From: an uncultured Anaerolineae bacterium
GTDB taxonomy: Bacteria > Chloroflexota > Anaerolineae > Aggregatilineales > Phototrophicaceae
Reading direction: 5' to 3'
Assembly (NCBI GenBank): GCA_937995825.1
Contig: CALKJO010000019.1
Span: 1-59,205 of the forward strand
DNA length: 59,205 nucleotides
Shown here: positions 6,724 to 15,438 of the stretch, piece by piece
Numbering within the stretch: the first letter of the stretch is position 1
Layout: each line of letters begins with the position of its first letter
The notes under the pieces: generated by a model
What the model was told of the DNA's origin: nothing
Seen by the model: the letters and a program-made list of their open reading frames with translations, nothing else
The model's database searches: none
Made by a program: the position numbers and the translations under genes

Positions 6724-9246
6724 CTAATCAGCGTTAGGTTCTTCCAAGAGGTTACAGGCTGTCCAGCGCCCATCGCGGGTGACGCGCAAGGTCTGGAGCT
6801 GATACGGTGCAAAATGGATGGTCAGCGCGGGCGCGCCATCAAGCGTCAGCACTGCCTCCGTCGGCTGACCGATGGTCTCATGCAGGCGGATGATGAGCGC
6901 CGTCCCATCTTCGGCGACTTTGAGCGCGCCCAATGTCACCGTTGGCGGGCTGACATGCAGGAATGGCGTAGGCTGAGCGGGCGCGCCAGCGGGCGGAGTC
7001 GGAGGATGATAGGTGAAAAAGCGCTCCAGCGGCTGGTTCAGTTCGAGCGCAGCGGGGATGAGCGCCGCCGCCAGTGCGTCGCGGTCAGCGCCTGCCAGCA
7101 GGCGAAAGCGTGTATCGATCTGGGTCTGATCCATGAAGGTATAGGACAGCGCCGGATCGACATCGGTTTCGCTCCACGAACAGTGTGTGCTGCCGCGCGT
7201 GAGGCTCAGATTCAGCAGCCCGTTTGCCGACACGTCGAAGGCATTCTGACCGCTGTTGGCGACGCCGACCGTCAGCGCGCGGCTCTCTAGGCGCAGCCAG
7301 CGGGTATATGACCATTCGGTCGAGTCGGGGATGCGTTCCGCGACGCCGTAGGGAACCTCATTGATGGCGCGCACACCAGGCAGCGCCAGCGGCACTTGCA
7401 GCTTGATCATCTTGCGCCGCGCCTGCATGTACAGGCGTACATCGAGATCGAGGTACGGGAGATCGGCATAGAGGGTGTGTTTGATACTGGCGCGGGTGTG
7501 CTGCCAGCCGGTCAGCGTCTCAACGGTGATCCAAACAACGCCCCGCGCTGCAATGCGCACTGCTGCGCCAGTGTGTCCCTCCATGCCGACAAAATCTCCC
7601 ACTTGTGATGGAGTCAGCGGCGCGAATGGCGCAAATGCCTCGCTGAACACCCAGTTGTGTTCGCCGCCCCAGGCATGGGCATGGTCGCGCATGACCATCA
7701 GCCGCAGCGCGCCGGTCAGGACATCCTGCCCGCCGGCGCGCTCGACAAGGCGGGTCAGCGCGCCCTGCTGACGGTCGAATGTCGCTTCCCAGAACGGCGT
7801 CTCAATCGTCAGGCTGGAGTCGCTTTCATCAACAGCGAAGGGGGAGGGCGGATCGGACGGCGCAGTGAAGCGAATCTCATAGCGGCGCGCGCTCAGCGGC
7901 GGGACATCCGCCACGAAGCCGATGAAGGGCTGCCATGTCCCCGTATCGAGGATGACGGACGCGCCGCCGCTGTCCTGCGCGGGGACAGGCTGGTTATGAT
8001 CGTCATACAGCGTGTAGGGCAGTTTCTGCGGCGGCGGGGCATAGGCACTCAGAAAGTTGATGCCGATCGGAGCGCGCAGCGGCGTGCTGTGCGGATTCAT
8101 CACGTAAAGCGGAATGGTCTCCGGCGTCGGTGGGACATTGGGCAGAAGCGCGTTCTGCGCTTTGACGATCACGCGGCGCGCCGCATCGTGCGCGCTGCCA
8201 AACATATCGTCCACACCGGGCAGCGCCGACTCCAGCAGCGATCCGCACAGCACGTCGTGAAACGTATTGAACATCAGCCGCCACCACGCCTGACTCAGCT
8301 CCGCATGAGGGTAGGCGCGTCCATAACGCCACCAGACCAGCGCCGCCCAGCGTTCCGCGCTGGCAAGCAGCGCCTCACCCTCGCGCATCTGCCGCTTGAT
8401 CGGCGCGATCGAGGTGTAGGTGCCGCTGAGGGTGCGCTGTAATTCACCCTCATAGACGGGAAAATCGTTGATGTAGGGCTGAATGCGCGCCAGAAAAGCC
8501 TCTGGCGTGCTGTGGCGAATCTCGACATCGGAGTCTGCATACTCGGCGATCAGCGCGCGGAACGCGAGCAAGTCCTGGCGGGTTGCGCCGCCGCCGTGAT
8601 CGCCCAGTCCCCAAGTGACCAGGGTGTCCCGCCCAGTCTCGCGCGCAGCACGGACACCGTTGAGCGCCTGCGCCTGCGCCTGCCCAGGGTGCGGTGTGGT
8701 GTACCAGCCGGTGTCCGGTCGCACTGCCAGAATCTCGCTGCCATCTGGACCGCGCCAGCGATAAAAGGGACCTGGCAGCGCAAGCTGACTCTCAGTAGGG
8801 CGGCAGTGAACATACAGGCTGAAGCCGCTCTGTATCAGCAGTTGAGGCAGGCTGCACGGATGCCCAAACGAGTCGAAGTTGTATGCCACTGGTGGACGAA
8901 CGCCGAATTTCTCAGCGAAGTAACGCCGTCCTTCCAGGATGACGCGGACGAGCGTCTCGCCGCCGGGCAGATTGACATCCGGCTGCAGGAACCAGCCGCC
9001 GGTGATGTTCCAGCGCCCGGACTGCACCGCCGCTTTGATGCGCGCAAACAGCGGCGGATCATGCTCTTCCACCCAAGCATAGAGCAGGCTTTCATTGTGG
9101 TTGAAGATAAACTCCGGGAATTCGTCGAGCAGGTCGCAGGCGGTGCGAAATGTGGAGATGGTTTCGCGCAGCCCTTCTTCCCAGCCCCACATCCAGACCG
9201 GGTCGATGTGCGCATTGCAGAATAGATGGACAATTGGACGTGACAT
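6724..9246 (-). CDS. Glycoside hydrolase family 38 alpha-mannosidase
   Basis: An 840-residue retaining, zinc-dependent alpha-mannosidase. The N-terminal domain begins with the zinc-binding NAHIDPVWMWGW motif and carries the nucleophile Asp in YNFDSFGHP (residue ~125), followed by GLGDHGGG. The central three-helix and C-terminal beta domains of the family follow, including HNWVFSEA. It would trim alpha-linked mannose from oligosaccharides; with no signal peptide it is likely cytoplasmic. AAGGGAGC lies just upstream of the ATG. It sits between the ABC permease genes and the GH3 gene on the same strand, so import and hydrolysis are probably co-expressed. Confidence 0.93.
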   Translation of the reverse strand: MSRPIVHLFCNAHIDPVWMWGWEEGLRETISTFRTACDLLDEFPEFIFNHNESLLYAWVEEHDPPLFARIKAAVQSGRWNITGGWFLQPDVNLPGGETLVRVILEGRRYFAEKFGVRPPVAYNFDSFGHPCSLPQLLIQSGFSLYVHCRPTESQLALPGPFYRWRGPDGSEILAVRPDTGWYTTPHPGQAQAQALNGVRAARETGRDTLVTWGLGDHGGGATRQDLLAFRALIAEYADSDVEIRHSTPEAFLARIQPYINDFPVYEGELQRTLSGTYTSIAPIKRQMREGEALLASAERWAALVWWRYGRAYPHAELSQAWWRLMFNTFHDVLCGSLLESALPGVDDMFGSAHDAARRVIVKAQNALLPNVPPTPETIPLYVMNPHSTPLRAPIGINFLSAYAPPPQKLPYTLYDDHNQPVPAQDSGGASVILDTGTWQPFIGFVADVPPLSARRYEIRFTAPSDPPSPFAVDESDSSLTIETPFWEATFDRQQGALTRLVERAGGQDVLTGALRLMVMRDHAHAWGGEHNWVFSEAFAPFAPLTPSQVGDFVGMEGHTGAAVRIAARGVVWITVETLTGWQHTRASIKHTLYADLPYLDLDVRLYMQARRKMIKLQVPLALPGVRAINEVPYGVAERIPDSTEWSYTRWLRLESRALTVGVANSGQNAFDVSANGLLNLSLTRGSTHCSWSETDVDPALSYTFMDQTQIDTRFRLLAGADRDALAAALIPAALELNQPLERFFTYHPPTPPAGAPAQPTPFLHVSPPTVTLGALKVAEDGTALIIRLHETIGQPTEAVLTLDGAPALTIHFAPYQLQTLRVTRDGRWTACNLLEEPNAD

Positions 9247-9255
9247 GTGCTCCCT

Positions 9256-10116
9256 TTACCCTTTCACGGCGCCGAGCGACAGCCCGCGCTGCATATACCG
9301 CTGCAGAATGATAGCAAGCAGCAGCGGTGGCAGCATTGCCATGAAGTAGCCCGCCATCTGGATGTTGGCAGGCGTGGTTGACCGCTGTTCCAGCGTGAAC
9401 AAGAACACGCTGATTGGCTGCAATTCCTCTCGTTCCAGCAGCACCAGATAGGGCCACAAGAAGTCCTTCCACAGATTGACGAAGGTCAGAATGGTCAGCA
9501 CCAGCAGGATCGGGCGCGCCAGCGGCAGCGCAATGAAGCGAAAGACCTGTAAGGCGGATGCGCCGTCCACGCGCGCCGCATCGAAGACTTCAGACGGCAG
9601 CCCATCGAAGAAATTCTTGAGCAGGAAGATCATGAACGCATTGACCGCATACGGCAGCCACAATCCCCAGTAGCTCCCCAGCAGCCCCAGGCGCGCTGTG
9701 GTGACATACAGCGGCACGATATACGCGATGCCAGGAATCATGAGCGTGACAAGGAAGCCGAGCATCAGATAGCGCCCGCCAATCGGCTGGAGCTTGCTCA
9801 GGCTGTAAGCTGCCAGCGTGGACACCCCAATTTGTGAGATCAGCCCGCCAGCCACCAGCACCAGTGTATTGCCGAACAAGCGCGGCAGCCGGAAGTTGTT
9901 CCAGGCGATCTCATAATTGCGCCAATTGGGTGAAGCCGGCAGCAGGCGAAAGGACGGGCTGAAGATTTCGCGCGTGTCTTTCAGCCCGCTGGTGAAGGCA
10001 TAGATGAATGGCACGATCACCAGCGTCGCCAGCAGCAGCAGCACCACCGCGATCAGCAGATAGAGCAGGCGGCCCCGCCAGGTGCGCAGTTCCAGATTAG
10101 ACAGCAATGCCCGCAT
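9256..10116 (-). CDS. Sugar ABC transporter permease (MalG/UgpE type)
   Basis: A 286-residue inner-membrane permease with about six hydrophobic helices. It has the ABC-permease EAA loop in the form EVFDAARVDGAS-LQVFRFIALPLARP (residues ~180-205). The N-terminal helix followed by a long periplasmic segment (TSGLKDTREIFSP) is typical of the CUT1 MalG type. AAGGG lies ahead of the start codon. It is the second permease of the importer encoded with the upstream gene and the binding protein. No ATPase gene lies in this operon, so a shared MsmX/UgpC-type ATPase encoded elsewhere is expected. Confidence 0.93.
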   Translation of the reverse strand: MRALLSNLELRTWRGRLLYLLIAVVLLLLATLVIVPFIYAFTSGLKDTREIFSPSFRLLPASPNWRNYEIAWNNFRLPRLFGNTLVLVAGGLISQIGVSTLAAYSLSKLQPIGGRYLMLGFLVTLMIPGIAYIVPLYVTTARLGLLGSYWGLWLPYAVNAFMIFLLKNFFDGLPSEVFDAARVDGASALQVFRFIALPLARPILLVLTILTFVNLWKDFLWPYLVLLEREELQPISVFLFTLEQRSTTPANIQMAGYFMAMLPPLLLAIILQRYMQRGLSLGAVKG

Positions 10117-10135
10117 CAGCTTACCCTTTTCGCCC

Positions 10136-11077
10136 TCAGTCCTGCGAGAGGCGCGCGGTCACGCGCAGATAGATCACGGAGATCACCCCCAGCACGATCA
10201 TCAGCAGCACGCTCCACGCCGACGCCAAGCCAAAATCACCGTTCAGAAAGCCCTTGCGATACAGGGTGAAGACCGGCGTCATCGTCGCTTGACCCGGTCC
10301 GCCCTGCGTCAGCACCAGCGGCTCAATGAAAATCTGCACCAGTCCCAATATCTGCACGATCAGCAGCACCAACATCGTCGAGCGCAGATACGGGATGGTG
10401 ATGTAGCGCAGGCGATCCCAGGGTGACGCGCCGTCGATCTCGGCTGCCTCATAGAGTTCGATGGGCAGGTCTTGCAGCGTCGCTAGATAGATTAGCATGG
10501 TGCTGCCGAATGCGCTCCAAGTCATGATGATCAGAATCGACGGTTTGACCAGCGCGGCATTTTGCAGCCACTGCTGCGGGCTGCCGCCGAGGGCGACCAC
10601 GGCGCTGTTAAGCAGTCCGCCGGGCTGCGGACTGTAGATCAGCCGCCAGACCAGCAGCGCGATCAGCGGCGGGATGACGCTGGGCAAAAAGTAAACGACG
10701 CGGAAAAAGCTCTTGGCGATGCGCATCTCATTGACCAGCACCGCCACCACCATCGGCACGAAAAAGCCGATCACAACGCTGAGCGCAGCGAACTCAAAGC
10801 TGTTGCGCCACGATGCAGCGAATGTTGGGTCAGCGACCATGCGCTCAAAATTCCTGAAGCCGACCCAGGTCGATTGGCTGGCATCGACCAAATTGACATT
10901 CTGAAAGCTCATCACCACACTGTTGAGGATGGGCCACCAGGCGAAGGCAGCAAATGCCAGAATCGCCGGAGCCAGAAACAGATACGCGGTGAGCTGCTGT
11001 GACCAGTTGATGCGCCGGTGCGTTTTCATAGCGGCGGGGGCGGCTGCCCGTCGGCTGACGCTGGTGAGCGGATACAT
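10136..11077 (-). CDS. Sugar ABC transporter permease (MalF/UgpA type)
   Basis: A 313-residue membrane permease with six to seven hydrophobic helices. The EAA loop reads ELYEAAEIDGAS-WDRLRYITIPYLRS, and FVGFRNFERM-type residues follow the first helix (WVGFRNFE), as in CUT1 family MalF/UgpA proteins. Its partner is the MalG-type gene 19 bases downstream. ATG 11077 follows TAGGA at about 11 bases; an internal Met at residue 17 (11029), right before the first helix, could be the true start. A long inverted repeat separates it from the binding-protein gene. Confidence 0.92.
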   Translation of the reverse strand: MYPLTSVSRRAAAPAAMKTHRRINWSQQLTAYLFLAPAILAFAAFAWWPILNSVVMSFQNVNLVDASQSTWVGFRNFERMVADPTFAASWRNSFEFAALSVVIGFFVPMVVAVLVNEMRIAKSFFRVVYFLPSVIPPLIALLVWRLIYSPQPGGLLNSAVVALGGSPQQWLQNAALVKPSILIIMTWSAFGSTMLIYLATLQDLPIELYEAAEIDGASPWDRLRYITIPYLRSTMLVLLIVQILGLVQIFIEPLVLTQGGPGQATMTPVFTLYRKGFLNGDFGLASAWSVLLMIVLGVISVIYLRVTARLSQD

Positions 11078-11099
11078 AAAGTCTGTGTCCTAAAAATAG

Positions 11100-11142
11100 G
11101 CTGAGCCTCTCGCGGCGGCAGGCGCAGCGGCAGAGGCTCAGC
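11100..11142 (-). terminator. Stem-loop between binding-protein and permease genes
   Basis: Perfect 11-bp arms (GCTGAGCCTCT at 11100-11110 and its complement at 11132-11142) enclose a 21-base G+C-rich loop. No U-run follows on the minus strand. Placed between a binding-protein gene and its permease genes, it probably acts as a partial terminator or as an mRNA 3' stabiliser that keeps binding-protein levels above permease levels, as known for malE-malF. The role is inferred from position. Confidence 0.55.
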
Positions 11143-11164
11143 GGACAGTCGGCGCTGGACTCGG

Positions 11165-12556
11165 CTAATTTGCCACATCCAAAATACCGGACTGGAAGCT
11201 GGCGGCGTTGGCAGCCATGAGAGCAGCCACATCGGCGGACTCGTCTGTCAGGATGACGGTCAGCACTTCCGAAATGGCGACATAAAAGTCCTGAGCGAAC
11301 GGTGGTTCTGGAACCAGCACGATCTCGCCCGCATTCAGCGCTTCGTAGAAGCCGGCGTAATTCTCGACTGGCATCGTGATGAACTGTTGGTCAAACGCAT
11401 CTACCGCTGCCTGAAGCTCGCCCGCGTAAATGGGCAGCACCGGCGTGCCGCCGCCCGCCTGAGTCGCGTGGAAAATGGCGCGCGAAGCGGCAAATTCGCC
11501 TTCGCTCAGCGTCCGCCAGATGTGCAGCGCCGCCGCCGCTTCCTGCTGATCGGGGCTTGCGCCGGAATAGACAAAGCGCGCGCTGCCGCCGGTCAGGGTG
11601 TAGCGCTTGCCATCTGGCGCTTTGGGCATGGCAGTATAGCCAAAGCGGCGCAGATCAACATCCGGCATGTTCACGCGCAGCCAGCCGATGCTGCCATCCG
11701 CCGGACTCATGAAGATCACCGCGCGCCCATCGAGCGTTTCAAAGGTGGGATTGCTGCTGAGATCGAGCGGCAGGGCATTCTCGCTGTCAGGCCAGCGCAG
11801 ATCGTACAGGAACTGCATCGCCTCGACCGCCGCGCCCTCGCCATAGGTGGCGGTAAATGTGCCATCGCCATTGTCGCGGATCAGTTCGGTCGCGCCGAAG
11901 CCATACGCCATGTTCGTCCAGTGCCAGCCGCCTGCGCCGCCAGACAGGAACATGGCGAAGCCGGCGCGTCCTGAAGCCGGATCAGCCAGCGCAACCGCCA
12001 TTTCACCCAGTTCATCCCAGGTCTGCGGCGGGCGGTCATAACCAGCCGCGCTCAGCGCCTCGATGTCCCAGCCGATCCCCTGCGCGTAGGAAAAGCCGGG
12101 GAAGCCGTAGGGATTGCCGTCGCGGTCGGAGAGCAGCGTCATCAGCGTTGGGTTGAAGACGTCGTTCAGTCCGAATTCCTCGAAATACGGAGCCAAATTA
12201 GCGGCAGTGCCGTTAGCGATCACGCGGCTGTACTCGGTCGCTGGCGTCTCAAACAGAGTCGGCAGATTGCCGCCCGCCACCAGTGCCGCAAACGACTCCG
12301 GCGTGAAGCAGTACTGCGTGCGGGTGACGGTGACGTTGGGATAGACCTCCATGAAACGCGCAAGCTGCGCATCGTAGTTGGCGCGCTGTTCATCCTGGTC
12401 ATCGCCAATGCAAGCCACGTCGGTAATGGCGACGGGACGACCCTCAGCAAGCGTATCTGGCAGTGTGAGCGGAATAGTGACAGTGGGGGTAACCTGTGCA
12501 GCCACTGGCAGCGCCAGCAGCACGAGCAATAATGTTAATGCAGTGATTTTTTTCAT
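11165..12556 (-). CDS. Extracellular sugar-binding protein of ABC transporter (family 1)
   Basis: A 463-residue secreted binding protein. The start at 12556 is chosen because it follows a clear AAGGAG and begins a signal peptide (MKKITALTLLLVLLALPVAAQ) with a likely signal peptidase I site after VAA; no lipobox Cys is evident. The mature part has the family-1 signatures: TRTQYCFTPESF, LPTLFETP, a substrate-cleft FPGFSYAQGIGWD stretch, and GFAMFLSGGAGGWHW. An in-frame upstream ATG (12607) would put 17 residues before the signal peptide and is unlikely. It delivers the sugar to the two permeases downstream. The chemical nature of the sugar is not readable; the adjacent GH38/GH3/GH172 genes suggest an oligosaccharide with mannose and pentose parts. 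Confidence 0.93.
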   Translation of the reverse strand: MKKITALTLLLVLLALPVAAQVTPTVTIPLTLPDTLAEGRPVAITDVACIGDDQDEQRANYDAQLARFMEVYPNVTVTRTQYCFTPESFAALVAGGNLPTLFETPATEYSRVIANGTAANLAPYFEEFGLNDVFNPTLMTLLSDRDGNPYGFPGFSYAQGIGWDIEALSAAGYDRPPQTWDELGEMAVALADPASGRAGFAMFLSGGAGGWHWTNMAYGFGATELIRDNGDGTFTATYGEGAAVEAMQFLYDLRWPDSENALPLDLSSNPTFETLDGRAVIFMSPADGSIGWLRVNMPDVDLRRFGYTAMPKAPDGKRYTLTGGSARFVYSGASPDQQEAAAALHIWRTLSEGEFAASRAIFHATQAGGGTPVLPIYAGELQAAVDAFDQQFITMPVENYAGFYEALNAGEIVLVPEPPFAQDFYVAISEVLTVILTDESADVAALMAANAASFQSGILDVAN

Positions 12557-12711
12557 CTTAAAATGCTCCTTTATTGACACGGTTTTTTTCTCGCCGCTGG
12601 CTGGCACACACGCACCCAGCGCACATTTTGTACTCTATTTTGAATCTACCGTAATCCTCGATGTAACCCCTACAACGATTTTATGAGACTATGAACGGAT
12701 ATTATGTCGTG

Positions 12712-13665
12712 TTACTCCACCGATGCTGCTAAAGCGTGATAGAAGTGGCGGCGAAACTCAGTCGGGGTCATACTGACTTCGCGCAGAAACAGGCGGTTAA
12801 ATTCCTGTACGCTGCCAAAGCCGATCTGATGAGCAATCGCGCGCACCGTGAGATCGGTATGTTGAAGCAGACGGCGCGCTTCACGCAGGCGGCGCCGGTT
12901 GCGGTAAGCGATCGGAGTGGTGTTCAGCGCCTGCTGGAACAGCGTGCAGCAGTGCGAACGGCTCAGGTAAGCTTCGCGCGCCATCACGCTCAGCGTAAGG
13001 TCTTCGGCGAAACGTTCCTCGATCAGGTGCAGGATAGGGCGGATGCGTTGATAGGCTTCACGTTTTTTCTGATCCGGCTGCGTCAAGCGGTCATCTCGCA
13101 TCAAGCGGCGGGCGAGATGACCGACCACTTGCAGGATCAATCCGCTGATGATGACCTCCCAGGCGGGCTGCTGCTGCGCGCCTTCCGAGCGGATGGCATA
13201 CAGCAGGGCGCTGACCGTCGGCGTGACTGGATCGTCGAGCGGGATCATCGGCCCGCTGCCGCTGCGGCTGAAATCTGGTATGAATGGGAGCTGCGCCGCC
13301 GCGCGCATCTGCCCGATCCAGCTTTCCGTCAGCAGTTCCGGCTGAAAATGGACGACGAACAGCTCAACCACGTCGTCAGTGGGATAAGCCATATGCGGCT
13401 TGATATCGTCAATGATATAAGGCTGACCGGGCTGATAAGGATATTCCTGCTCCCCGACCACAAACACGCCCCGCCCGCTGAGGATGATCCCCAGCTCATA
13501 GGTATCATGCCAATGTGGAGCCAGGGGCGCGCGAGCCGTGACTTGCCCGTCGCCCAGCCAGAAGAGCAGATTCTGTGAAGCGAGCTTGGCGCGGCTGAGC
13601 GCCGGTTCAAATGCCGGAGGCAAGGAACGCCAATCAAACAGGCGACCGGACATTGTGCTGATCAA
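12712..13665 (-). CDS. AraC family transcription regulator
   Basis: A 317-residue regulator. The N-terminal half is a cupin-like sensing domain (HWHDTYELGIILSGRG, then PYIIDDIKPH), and residues ~210-310 form two helix-turn-helix units of the AraC/XylS type (SRSHCCTLFQ for the first, VRAIAHQIGFGSVQEFNRLF for the second, ending TPTEFRRH). It lies between the ABC importer operon and the divergent GH172 gene, so it probably senses a sugar and controls both. The Met at residue 5 (13653) is another possible start. G+C and codon style match the neighbours. Confidence 0.93.
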   Translation of the reverse strand: MISTMSGRLFDWRSLPPAFEPALSRAKLASQNLLFWLGDGQVTARAPLAPHWHDTYELGIILSGRGVFVVGEQEYPYQPGQPYIIDDIKPHMAYPTDDVVELFVVHFQPELLTESWIGQMRAAAQLPFIPDFSRSGSGPMIPLDDPVTPTVSALLYAIRSEGAQQQPAWEVIISGLILQVVGHLARRLMRDDRLTQPDQKKREAYQRIRPILHLIEERFAEDLTLSVMAREAYLSRSHCCTLFQQALNTTPIAYRNRRRLREARRLLQHTDLTVRAIAHQIGFGSVQEFNRLFLREVSMTPTEFRRHFYHALAASVE

Positions 13666-13688
13666 GGGTAAACTCGATTAACCTAAAG

Positions 13689-13701
13689 CGCTATTTTAGC
13701 G
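13689..13701. promoter_or_regulatory. 13-bp perfect palindrome in araC/GH172 divergent gap
   Basis: CGCTATTTTAGCG has perfect 5-bp arms around TTT, and lies in the 59-bp gap between the divergent AraC and GH172 starts, the only A+T-rich spot there. It could be an operator or part of overlapping promoters. AraC proteins more often bind direct repeats, so a role for this regulator is only a suggestion. Confidence 0.3.
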
Positions 13702-13724
13702 AAAAATGATGAAAGGGTGTGATG

Positions 13725-14801
13725 ATGCCATTTGAGACCGATCTCTATTTATCCCTTGGCGGTCTGTCGCGCTTGTCGAATGCGCGCACGCGCTCGATCA
13801 GCGCCGAGAATCCCACTGGCGCGCCCGGACAGGGCGGCAGAGCGATTCCAGACGGCGGGCCTGCGCGTGAACTCGGTCAGGGCTGGAAGGTGCGCCCCTG
13901 CATCGATATTAACGCAGGTCAGACCGTCACGCTGGCAGCAGTCGATGGTTCAGGCGCGATCCAGCACATCTGGATGACGGTCGATCCGGCATTCTGGCGC
14001 GGATTGGTGCTGCGCATCTACTGGGATGATGAAGCGCAGCCGTCCATTGAAACGCCGCTGGGGGATTTCTTTTGCAGCGGCTGGACTGTGCGCGGGCTGG
14101 TGAATTCCCTACCGGTAGCGGTCAATCCAGCCGGCGGCTTTAACAGTTACTGGTCAATGCCATTTCGTCGCCATGCCCGAATCACGATAGAGAATTTGCT
14201 GCCGCGCACGGTCACGGGCTTTTTCTATCAGATCACCTATGCGCTGACTGACATTCCCGATGAAACCGCGTACTTCCATGCGCAGTGGCGGCGCAGCAAC
14301 CCGCTGCCCTATAAACAGGTGCATACCCTGCTGGATGGCGTGCAGGGACAGGGGCACTATGTGGGTACTTACATCGCCTGGGGAGTGAACAATAACGGTT
14401 GGTGGGGCGAAGGTGAGATCAAGTTCTTCATGGACGATGATGACGAATTTCCAACTATCTGCGGCACTGGCACAGAAGATTATTTCGGCGGGGCGTGGGG
14501 CTTTCAGCAGGATGGGCAGTATGTCGCGTATTCAACGCCGTTCTTAGGAATGCCGCAGATCATCCGCCCCGATGGTATGAACAACGCCAACCAGCGTTTC
14601 GGGCTGTACCGTTGGCACATCCTCGATCCGATCCGCTTTCAAAAACGCCTGCGCGTGACCATTCAGGCGCTTGGCTGGCGCTCTGAAAGTCGTTTTTTGC
14701 CGCTGCAGGACGATATCGCTTCAACTGCCTTCTGGTATCAGCGCGAGCCGCACGCGCCCTTCCCAATTCTGCCCGACCGAGACTTCCTGGAGGTCATTTA
14801 A
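13725..14801 (+). CDS. DUF2961 / glycoside hydrolase family 172 protein
   Basis: A 358-residue protein of the DUF2961 family, now GH172, whose characterised members act on D-arabinofuranosyl or fructofuranosyl links. Diagnostic segments are the Arg/Ser-rich start (SNARTRSISAENPTG), GGRAIPDGG, the IQHIWMTVD strand, PLGDFFCSG, YWSMPFR, a FMDDDDEFPT strand and the GTGTEDYFGG motif that supplies a catalytic Glu. Full family length (350-380), no signal peptide. GTG 13719 and ATG 13722 are alternatives; ATG 13725 has AAAGGG seven bases upstream. It diverges from araC and probably belongs to the same glycan-use regulon as the GH38 and GH3 enzymes. Confidence 0.9.
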   Translation: MPFETDLYLSLGGLSRLSNARTRSISAENPTGAPGQGGRAIPDGGPARELGQGWKVRPCIDINAGQTVTLAAVDGSGAIQHIWMTVDPAFWRGLVLRIYWDDEAQPSIETPLGDFFCSGWTVRGLVNSLPVAVNPAGGFNSYWSMPFRRHARITIENLLPRTVTGFFYQITYALTDIPDETAYFHAQWRRSNPLPYKQVHTLLDGVQGQGHYVGTYIAWGVNNNGWWGEGEIKFFMDDDDEFPTICGTGTEDYFGGAWGFQQDGQYVAYSTPFLGMPQIIRPDGMNNANQRFGLYRWHILDPIRFQKRLRVTIQALGWRSESRFLPLQDDIASTAFWYQREPHAPFPILPDRDFLEVI

Positions 14802-14876
14802 TGGGGGTATCTGGTGAGTTAGCTGACTGAACATCAGCACAGACTTCATCCCAGCGTTCAAAATATCAGCCTGACT

Positions 14877-14920
14877 CGCCTCCAGCGTGCAGCGCCCTCA
14901 GCGCAGGCGCTTTGGAGGCG
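14877..14920 (+). terminator. Compound stem-loop downstream of GH172 gene
   Basis: Outer arms CGCCTCCA (14877-14884) and TGGAGGCG (14913-14920) and inner arms AGCGCC/GGCGCT form a long imperfect hairpin in the 215-bp gap between the GH172 gene and the DsrE-like gene. A T6 run follows about 25 bases later (near 14944). A transcription terminator is the simplest reading. Nothing else was seen in this gap. Confidence 0.4.
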
Positions 14921-15016
14921 CTGGACAGATCACGCCTTGCCTTCTTTTTTGAGACTTTGTATCATTACTGCTTGCTGACGCGAATGACTGTTGGATAGTG
15001 AGAAAGGGGATGGATT

Positions 15017-15418
15017 GTGAAAATCGCTTACGTTTTTGCCATGCCGAATGCCTCCGCTTATAAACTGGCGCAGATGATCCTGCCTCAGCTTGAAACAGGC
15101 ACACACGGCGTTGAAGTTGTCGGGATGTTCTTCTTCGACGATAATACCCTCATCCTGCGCCAAGGCGACCCGGTTGGGGAACGCTTGGCAAAAGTAGCGC
15201 AGGACAAAGGCATCCTGCTGATGATGTGCGACATGTGCGCCCTGCAGCGCCATCTGGCGGAAGGCTCGCCGCGCTGGTGCAATCCCGACGGCACAGGGCG
15301 CACAGAACCGAACGAAATCCGGACAGTGAATACGGTGACTGGCGTCCAGGTTGGCTGTTTTCCCGATCTTTATGCGGCGCTGGCGGGCAACCCACCGGAT
15401 CAGGTCATCACACTTTGA
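15017..15418 (+). CDS. DsrE-like small sulfur-relay/metal-related protein
   Basis: A 133-residue protein of the DsrE/DsrF-like superfamily. It begins with a beta strand ([13 protein letters not shown]), then [21 protein letters not shown], a GERL helix and the conserved Cys pair [13 protein letters not shown] (CxxC). DsrE-type proteins carry persulfide sulfur or related thiol chemistry on such cysteines in the cytoplasm. The start is GTG, about six bases after AAGGGGATG. The next gene, a CobW/ZigA-type GTPase, begins 20 bases downstream, so the two are likely one unit and may work together in sulfur or metal handling; that link is inferred. Partner identity (for example a SaoD-like role) cannot be fixed. 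Confidence 0.8.
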   Translation: MKIAYVFAMPNASAYKLAQMILPQLETGTHGVEVVGMFFFDDNTLILRQGDPVGERLAKVAQDKGILLMMCDMCALQRHLAEGSPRWCNPDGTGRTEPNEIRTVNTVTGVQVGCFPDLYAALAGNPPDQVITL

Positions 15419-15438
15419 GCGCACAAGGAACATTCCCC

